Shown here: positions 56,501 through 64,000 of the stretch, piece after piece | How the letters are laid out: each line of letters opens with the position of its first letter | Position numbering within the stretch: the stretch's first letter is position 1 | From: Periplaneta americana | Taxonomy: Eukaryota; Arthropoda; Insecta; Blattodea; Blattidae | NCBI RefSeq assembly: GCF_040183065.1 | Contig: NC_091119.1 | Location: forward strand, 68,142,392-68,206,391 | Length of the DNA: 64,000 bases | Direction: 5' to 3' | Position numbers and translations under genes: made by a program | The notes under the pieces: generated by a model | What the model saw: only the letters and a program-made list of their open reading frames with translations | Database searches by the model: none | Told to the model about the DNA's origin: nothing

Positions 56501-57096
56501 TCTTACTAATAAACCGTGTATAGTTTTTGTACGACACTTATGCAGAGTGGCAACAGAAAACTTTACTAATAAACCATGCATAAGCAATGGATGTATAAAT
56601 AGTCTGTAACTATACAATGGGAATTGCTTTGCAGTAGTTATATACACGAAACCCCTTGTTTAAGCGTTGTATATAGAGCAAAATTGGCCGCCCCTCTAAC
56701 AGCTGTTCGTATCGACCGTCATTTTATGATGATGGTTGCCTTGTAACCATAGAAGAACAACCAAAGAGCACAGAATACTTAGAATAATATTGCTATAGCT
56801 TGTACTCTTTGACCAAAATATAGTGTGGCAGTCAATTAGAGCCAGTTGTACTATCGATACTTAACACGCCACACTAGAGCGCTCTACCGGATGCAGTAGA
56901 GATCCTCAGATATTCTATTACGTTTCGTAACGAAGTAATGACGAAACTATGACATAGCAGTGTAACAGTTGTACTGCTATACACGACGTATGTAGTGATT
57001 ATTAGTAAAGAATTTACGCACGACATATAAACGAGCTAGTCATTGTATAAGTATAAGACAGTTAAACGTCTGTATATAGAGTTTTTATTAGTAAGA
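56501..57096. mobile_element. Candidate MITE (TCTTACTAATAAA ends)
   Basis: TCTTACTAATAAA at 56501-56513 and its reverse complement at 57084-57096. Related words recur inside (tttactaataaaccatgcata near 56562). No coding region and no convincing target duplication. Confidence 0.5.
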
Positions 57097-58062
57097 CGAA
57101 AGATGTAATAATATCAATCGAGGAGTTCGGTTCCCAGTGGCGGACTCTCAACCCAATCATCTGACATAGACTAGGCCTACACAATATTAATTTATAGATG
57201 GACAGATTATATTTTATTTCACCCTTATTTTTACTGTGCAACAACAATCTAGGAAAATATGTCACAACTTACCACCATAATACAACTCGTAAAATTTCGT
57301 CTGCTAGTCACGATGTTTGTTTAGATATTACAAGTTTTGTTCAGAACACAAGTGTTCCGAAATACAATTGAATATAAAGCAAACATAGCTATGTAGGGTA
57401 GCGGCAGGCGACCTATATAGGACTACTACACATAATTTTTTCTATGGCGAACATTTTAAATGAATCTAAGCCAGCCTGGTGTGTTGTGCAGTGGCAACGT
57501 TTTATGTCCTCACTTATTTCCAGCTCTCTTAATAACACGTTAATCCATCTTGCAGACGTTTTTAAAGTCTTATTTCGAGTCCCGTATGTGACTACAGATA
57601 CAAGTTGCTTCATGTTCAGATTAATCTTTTCTATATATTTTCTTCATGCATGGAATAACTCCTCCCTGTTGTATTTCCTCCGAGTGCAATGACATCGAGC
57701 AAATATTCTTATACAGAGAGATCTTTCGTAACTCCGCGGGTGAACATTACAATTTCTACTATATCAATACTGTGTTTCCAGCTAAAGCGAGAGATTAGAC
57801 CACTGTTAATGCTCGTTCAGCTAGTGTTTCAATATCCCATATCCTCCTTTGTATTGTGCGTGTGGATAATTTCATACTGTTAAAAACATCAGATTATTCG
57901 AAACAAATAATGCTAGCAACTTTCTTCAGACATGTTTTAATAAACTGTCCTTCATTATAGCACTTCAATGATTTTGCGATTTCCAAAGCAATAACATAGC
58001 TTGCTTGGAGTTCCCTTTGACTCATACCTTCCTTCATCATATTTCAGTATCGGAACTTTTAT
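57097..58062. other. No gene recognised
   Basis: AT-rich intron sequence. Opposite-strand frames at 57413-57692 show no motif. Confidence 0.55.
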
Positions 58063-58215
58063 CTTTTTATTTATATATATATTTATTTATATATTTATTT
58101 ATATATATTTATTTATTTATATATTTATTTATACATTTATTTATATATATATTTATTTATTTATATATATATTTATATTATTTATTTATTTATTCATTTA
58201 TTCATTTATTCATTT

Positions 58216-58245
<30 letters not shown>
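58063..58245. repeat. (attt)n / (at)n microsatellite
   Basis: Long atttatttat tract with interspersed atatat. Confidence 0.97.
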
Positions 58246-58246
<1 letters not shown>

Positions 58247-58829
58247 TGTTTTGGTTGCTTCGGCCCGTCCAGCTCCACGAAAAGGAAATTGTGCTTGTAC
58301 TGATTTTATACTTTACAAATTTTCGTTTACAATAATTACATTGGGTATGTTCATGCTTACCTATGATTTCCTGATAATGTTATCACGTGTCGTAATGTCC
58401 CTAGATGTTCGATTTATAAGTACCTAATAGAATTTTAGAACACAAGAGGCGTCTACATTGTCACCATATACACAACAAATACTGTTCCTCACATTCTTCC
58501 TTAAACACACGTTTCCGAACAGACGTTTAAGGCTTTGAGAAAGAAGCAATCTAAATGTAATCAGGCAACCCGCCACTGATAGATGCCTGTGAACTGGAGT
58601 TGTAGGGGAGTTGGATGGAAGGGAGGCGGTGAAGCAAATACAGTTTACTGCGCTGCCCCTGCGATGTCACTATTACTAGTAATCAGGGTGACATTTTTGC
58701 CACGATTCCTACGTTAAGACAAAGACGAAAAAAAAAGTTTTTCCTCACAATAATCCATTTCACATTATAATTTGCTATTTAAAGGTGTACATTAGCAATG
58801 GCTGTCTAAGGAAAATTTTTAAATTCTAG

Positions 58830-59011
58830 ACTCGAGCTGCTCTGAAGAGGAAGAATTCAAATCGTGCGGTTCGGCATGTACAATCACTTGTGAGAACTAC
58901 AGAAAACCTCCCGAATTCTGCCCAGCGATCTGTATCCGGGGCTGCTTCTGTAAGAGTGGACTGCTGCGAAGAGCAAGCGACGGCAAGTGTGTGCCTTCAT
59001 CACAGTGCTGA
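58830..59011 (+). CDS. TIL-domain serine protease inhibitor, copy 3, exon 2
   Basis: Acceptor tttttaaattctag at 58816-58829. Phase 1 entry as in the other copies, then 59 codons to TGA at 59009-59011; joined precursor 85 residues. All ten TIL cysteines are present. The loop reads FCPAIC, putting Ala at P1, the residue type typical of elastase-like targets. The loop also gains Pro residues (YRKPPEFCP), whereas copies 1 and 2 have polar residues. The sequence is more diverged from copies 1 and 2 than they are from each other. No damage. Secreted inhibitor by inference; specificity predicted only from the loop. Confidence 0.9.
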
Positions 59012-60375
59012 GCTGGAAGTAAATTTTGGTTGCAACACCAATCTCATCATTTTTTGCTGCCTTTTTTTTTATAATGGACTCTTGAAATCTCGTTATAATA
59101 CAGTATAAAATAGTCTTTTTATCTCGCTCTTCAGCCATCGGTCCTTTTCACATGAAGTACTTCTTTTCACTTAGGTAAGCATTCTTTAACCCTTATATTC
59201 GAATAATTCTCTCTTACACGGTCCTTATATTAAACCGCGTTGGACTGTAAAGAAAAGAGCTCAAGCAACATCCATAATACTGTATATTTGTTGTAAGCTA
59301 CATTATTCTGTAATGTTCCTTAAATTTATATTTTCGTACCAATTTTTTCTGTTGTTTTATTAAAATTATAGCATAAATTAAAATGTTGTATCCTATAGGA
59401 TACTTTGTAAATTCGGGGCTAATTATTAATCGTATTGTTAAAATTTTAGAGTTTTTAAACTGTTTATAATCATCACATTTACTCATTCATATTATAAAAT
59501 TATGCACATGTCATACGAGGTGTTTCATTTCGTATACGACTGTAGAAGTACCACGCAAAAATCAAAAGAAGTATGAAGACAAATACTCAAATTACCCAGA
59601 ATGTTTCCAAACTGAATTGTAGGAGGACCATACCATTAATCCATTTTTGATCTCTCCAGTAGTAGCCAAGTGTAAGAAGGTTACAACCGAGCGTATATCA
59701 GCCTGCTGACTGCAGTGCACAAAACTGGAAGAAGATTTTTCATGGGATTTGTTCCAAAAACGTCCCCTTTCAGCTTGCCATATTACTCATTTCGTCAGAA
59801 ATGTGACACAGGTTGGGGTACTTATGAACAGGTAATATCCTAATATCAGATAGGGTGCACAAGTAGATTACAACTTTTTACGTAAAGCTCTCCATCAACC
59901 AACGGTAATCGGGAATGTCCAGTGGACAGAGTTTCATTGTTACAGGTACATAAGTTATGGTTGTCGATCTGGTGACCGTTTGGGAACTGTTATTCTTTGC
60001 CTGTGGTACTTCTGTTAATAGCATTGTCTCATTTCTGATCTGGTTTTCTTTCTAAGTGATACGGAGTGCAAAGTTGATTGATTAATTAATTATCCCGTGT
60101 TGTTCAAGAACTTCCTTCGCCCTTTTGCACCTGTTTTTGTATTAATTAGTATATAACTAAAGGACAACGACGGTTTTCGAATTATTATAAAATTGTGTAG
60201 CATTACAAAAGAGTGCTCAGTATTATTAATGAAAATAAATAAATTCAAAACGTGTTCCTTCCGGATCCCGTTTCCATCCTGTTCTAACTACAATTCAATG
60301 ACTAATATTTTGCAGCTTGCAGAAATTCATTTCTTGCGTTAAAATCTGTGTGAGATGATTGATTTTTATGGTAAG
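59012..60375. repeat. TIL 3'-flank block, copy 3
   Basis: Aligns with 29004-29193 plus 30205-31343 without the TACCTTAC transposon. At 59200-59235 the flank is continuous (ctctcttacacggtccttatattaaaccgc). This is the empty site. Confidence 0.85.
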
Positions 60376-60891
60376 TAGTAGTAGTAGTAGTAGCAGCAGT
60401 AGCAGTAATAATAGTAGCAATAATAGCAGTAGTAGTAGTAATAGTAGCAGTAGTAATAATAGGAGTAGTAGCAGTAGTAATAATAGGAGCAGTAGCAGTA
60501 GTAATAATAGGAGCAGTAGAGTAGTAATAGTAGTAGTAGCAGTAGTAATAGTAGTAGTAGCAGTAGTAATAGTAGTAGTAGCAGTAGTAATAGTAACAGC
60601 AGCAGTAATAGTAGCAGCAGCAGTAATAGTAGCAGCAGCAGTAATCGTAGTAGCAGTAGTAATAGTAGTAGCAGTAGTAATAGTAGTAGCAGTAGTAGTA
60701 ATAGTAGCAGCAATAGTAATAGTAGTAGCATTAGTAATAGTAGTAGCATTAGTAATAGTAGTACCAGTAGTAATAGTAGTAGTAGTCGTAATAGTAGCAG
60801 TAATAGTAGTAGTAGTGGCAGCAGTAGTAGTAATAGTAGTAGTGGTAGTAGCAGGAGTATCAGTAGTAGTAGTAGCAACAGCAGTAGTAGT

Positions 60892-60989
<98 letters not shown>

Positions 60990-60998
60990 CAGTAGTAG
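60376..60998. repeat. (GTA)n microsatellite with agc/aat interruptions
   Basis: A tract of agtagtagc, aatagtag and agcagcagc blocks. It opens long simple frames on both strands (Val/Ala/Ser on plus, Leu/Tyr on minus). Composition, not coding. Paralogous in position to 31344-32222. Confidence 0.96.
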
Positions 60999-61004
60999 TA
61001 ATCG

Positions 61005-61540
61005 TATTTTTTTCTAATTATGGTTGTCTCTGGTACTTTCTCGTGGATTACCCTTATTTCTCGAGATAGACTGATTCTCACACAGACTAGACGACTGCGC
61101 TAAGACTCGTTCTGCATCTAGAGTTCCATACAGATGACTCCACATGCCAAATGGACCAGTTTTGTTTCTATACTTTTTGTTATAGCTTTCTGTGAGACAA
61201 GTATAATGTAGAGAATCGCATTGTAAAGGCAGGCGCTCACTTACCGGAACGGATTCTATCTGCGCGTTCGGATTTTTATTCTTTGCATTATTTTAAATGA
61301 TGCATCGCCCACTTGGCTGTATCGCCTCTGTCCGCATGACCGGATTCCGTCCAAAATTCTGGCCAGAGAATTCTAAACGGATTTCCATACCGTCCAAGAT
61401 TGAAATAAAAAATGTCATAGCAAATATATCGATTCAAGGCCTCCAATCGCTGTAATATTGAAAATGTAGTTTTAAATGTAGATACTTTCAATACAGCCAC
61501 ACAATTATTAATGATAGTGATATCAGAATCCATCTTCGAA
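61005..61540. other. Duplicated flank beyond the (GTA)n tract; weak frame
   Basis: ttctaattatggttgtctctggtactttc matches the start of 32226. The 81-codon minus-strand frame (61533-61288) includes ILWPEFWTESGHADRGDTAK. It looks repeat-derived, and I cannot assign it. Confidence 0.45.
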
Positions 61541-62555
61541 GAAACTTTTAAAAAAAGATAGGAAGTAGAGTTTTCAGAACATTCATATACTGGGTCAATT
61601 CTTGAAAAGCTCTAGGCAAGAAAAGAAGGCGTGTAATTCCATCCTGTGTCGTGAATCAAATAAGAAACGCATTGCCGGAAATAGGGGTTGTGTATGTGAT
61701 TTTTCAAGAGGTAGAGACTCAGATAATACAAAATCTTGACTGAAAAATAAAAAAACTTTTACACTATATAATTTGTTAATATAATGTACCCCTAATACAC
61801 TACCAACTAAAGACAATTTTGACCTTCAGGTTACAGCTCGTGGATTCTATTAAACTGGTGAACTGGTGACATTGCATTTCTTCTAGTGATTTGGTCCAGA
61901 GACTGGAACAATACAACTGAAGATATCATAGCTATAGGAGGTGTCTACTACTTCAGGTCAAATATTCCCTACTAACATTTTAAACACTTCTTCTAAAACC
62001 TATTTACGCCATTCATGAGCTTTGCATTCATACACTGTTACGGCAACCCACTTTCTAGCGACTTTTGAGCATCTCAGATTTTGACGACACTTCTATCTAT
62101 GTTTATAATGTAGTCCATTATCGCCAACATTGTGTGCAACACCACCCCATCGGAACTACAGTTTTTGGTTAATATTTTAATGATATATTGTGGAAAAACT
62201 AATCATCAATGAGTAAATATGTCCTCCGGCATGAAGCTTTAGTAATGACTAGATTCCTGCGTTGGGTTGCTTTGAATACAAGTTAGATGTACCTCGATCT
62301 TACTATTATTGTTACCTTAATAGATACCATAACAGACGTATTCTTTAGGACCAAAAAATAATAATCTTTACGTAGATTCTTCTAGCAACAGTGCATAATA
62401 CTGTACAGATTACTGTGCATATTACTGTGGAATCCCGGCCACCAAGTCACTCAACTCAGTGCGCTCCTTATATAATGTCAGCATATATGCCCAACTTCGA
62501 GTGAGGCCACAAAGGGAAAATCACTGGAGGAGAGGAGTTCGATCCGGTGCTGTGG
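61541..62555. other. No gene recognised
   Basis: AT-rich sequence without supported features. Confidence 0.6.
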
Positions 62556-62559
62556 ATTG

Positions 62560-62640
62560 AACTTCGGCGTAGCTCAATGGTGAGAGCGCTTGGTACGTAG
62601 AACCAAGGACCCGGGTTCGATCCCCGGCGCCGGAGCGAAT
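62560..62640 (+). other. tRNA-like sequence of the SINE head family
   Basis: gcgtagctcaatggtgagag (A-box), stem ttggt/accaa around the loop acgtaga (GTA in the anticodon position, but C not T before it), and acccgggttcgatccccggc (B-box), followed by gagcgaatttttctcc. It is the same head as the inverted pair at 38590-38925 and close to 28222-28712, so probably a SINE head. Confidence 0.6.
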
Positions 62641-64000
62641 TTTTCTCCTCTAATATTAATTGTTACCGTAACAGATGTACAGTTCCTTGGCTCCCGCGCG
62701 ACCCACAAATTCATGCCTCAAATTTCCCCTCCCGCGTATTCCGTATCCTCATTTCAGTTTGGTTGATAGGTCTTTCCCCTCCACTCACACTCTCTACCAT
62801 CAGTGAAGGGGAAAATGCTACTGTCCAGCTCACAAATGTTCGACTAATTGACTTTCAACACAGTAACAAATTTTATTATCGAAAGTGTTTACCCGTAATC
62901 TATATTTCAAAAGTCTATACTAAGCGTTTATATTTCATTTTATTGTTGTTTATATCGACTGGCACATTAAAAAGCTACTGAGAGCAGAATACAAATGTTT
63001 TTTCCACCGCTAGTTGCTACTCTACAGCATACACAAAGGGACAATCTGCACTATATCACTTCCCCCCTGACTTCATAACACAAACTAACATTTCTTAACT
63101 TAATTAAATTATTAGTTGAAAATATTGTAAGAACGACAGTAAAATATACTCAAACGTAATATAATCGCCAAACATCTGTGTCACTGTACTTTATATTCAC
63201 TAATATACTTTATTTAATAATTTATTTTCTTGTGTGTGCAGTTTGGGGGGTGCAGATATAAGAGGTAACAGCTACTGGTCTGTCACTGACGGACTCAGGG
63301 CAAGTAGAAGGGGAAGGAAATGCCTTCGCATCCTCTCAACTTGTGTGAAATGTCGTTTAGTTAATGTAATGCACTCCAACTCAAGGTTATGTCGGACACA
63401 ATGATCCTTCGTCTGTCGGTCGCTGTTTAATGCATTCAACTATTTCGTGTAGTAAATTATAGGCGCGACAAAACTCGCCAGAAAATATGACAGTCAACTT
63501 TCTGGAAAGACGCTCTATATTGTTTTCGCTGTAAGAAAAATCCTAATGTAAACACAAGCACGTGGCTGTCATACCCGTGATTGGCTCCCAGATGAAACAC
63601 GCACATGACGCAGGAAAATATAGTTCCGCATTTGGAAATCATAATCTTGTATTATGAAAATAAAAAATTGCATTCTAGTTGTTAAATACGATGAAACATA
63701 TAACTTCATTTATATGTAAAACGCTATGTAAAAGAAAAGCTACTTTTATATTTTGTTATTTACTACGAACGCGGATGAATACCAAGAGTACTACCGAGGT
63801 AGTCTGTTCTTGTAACAAGCTGGCGTCACTTGAGCTCGTAGTTGTTCACTTAAGCACGTGGTACTGTAGTATGGCTTCTGCATCCTGGAAGGAATAATCC
63901 TTTGTCTGGCAGCGATTGACCTTACAAATGTAAGTTTAAAATAATTTAATTACAGTAATTATAAAGCAGAAGTTTCCTAAGCAAACTAATACATAGTAGT
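62641..64000. other. No gene recognised
   Basis: AT-rich with short frames only; no TIL exon, splice-bounded exon or repeat match that I can support. Confidence 0.6.

Noticed and set aside
58001-58427. 140-codon Tyr/Ile/Phe-rich frame resembling a membrane protein
   Set aside because: Mostly the translation of an (attt)n microsatellite.
60359-61081. 236-codon plus-strand and 170-codon minus-strand frames rich in Ser/Val/Ala and Leu/Tyr
   Set aside because: Direct translations of a (GTA)n microsatellite; open in several frames on both strands for compositional reasons.

Overview
The window is nuclear DNA of an insect, most likely a cockroach (Blattodea, quite possibly Periplaneta). That assignment is an inference. 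It rests on long AT-rich introns, GT-AG splice sites, an arthropod-type TATA/initiator promoter, no operons, a dense load of decayed transposons, and tRNA-headed SINEs and a repeat ending in 'tgtcttcggacagttgac' that I associate from memory with cockroach sequence. No database search was possible.

Layout. (1) 1-9856 is a 98-bp satellite array, split at 1519-2942 by a pogo-type DNA transposon. The monomers drift from one subfamily to another along the array and form local higher-order repeats. (2) 9857-13405 is AT-rich and holds a dead transposon-like gene and a terminal-inverted-repeat element. (3) 13406-61540 holds a tandem family of small secreted TIL-domain (trypsin-inhibitor-like, 10-cysteine) protease inhibitor genes on the + strand. 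Copy 1 has only its second exon in the window (13406-13587). Copy 2 has exon 1 at 21463-21538 and exon 2 at 28822-29003. Copy 3 has exon 1 at 44881-44956 and exon 2 at 58830-59011. Exon 1 encodes the signal peptide and exon 2 the whole inhibitor domain, joined in phase 1. Promoters, intron blocks and 3' flanks of the copies are recognisably paralogous, so whole genes with flanks were duplicated and then filled with different transposons. (4) Everything else is mobile DNA or unassigned AT-rich sequence: hAT, PIF/Harbinger, Tc1, mariner, pogo and several MITE families, RTE, Jockey/CR1-like and Penelope-like retroelements, tRNA-derived SINEs, and microsatellites.

The only genes that look alive are the TIL inhibitors and, possibly, one uninterrupted LINE reverse-transcriptase ORF (35422-36579). 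The three inhibitors keep one scaffold but differ at the residue expected to contact the target protease (Leu, Arg, Ala), so the cluster probably supplies secreted inhibitors with chymotrypsin-, trypsin- and elastase-type specificity. Many nested insertions have exact target-site duplications, so the order of events can be reconstructed (for example hAT into a MITE end, MITE into Tc1, hAT into Harbinger, ORF1-only LINE into a SINE).
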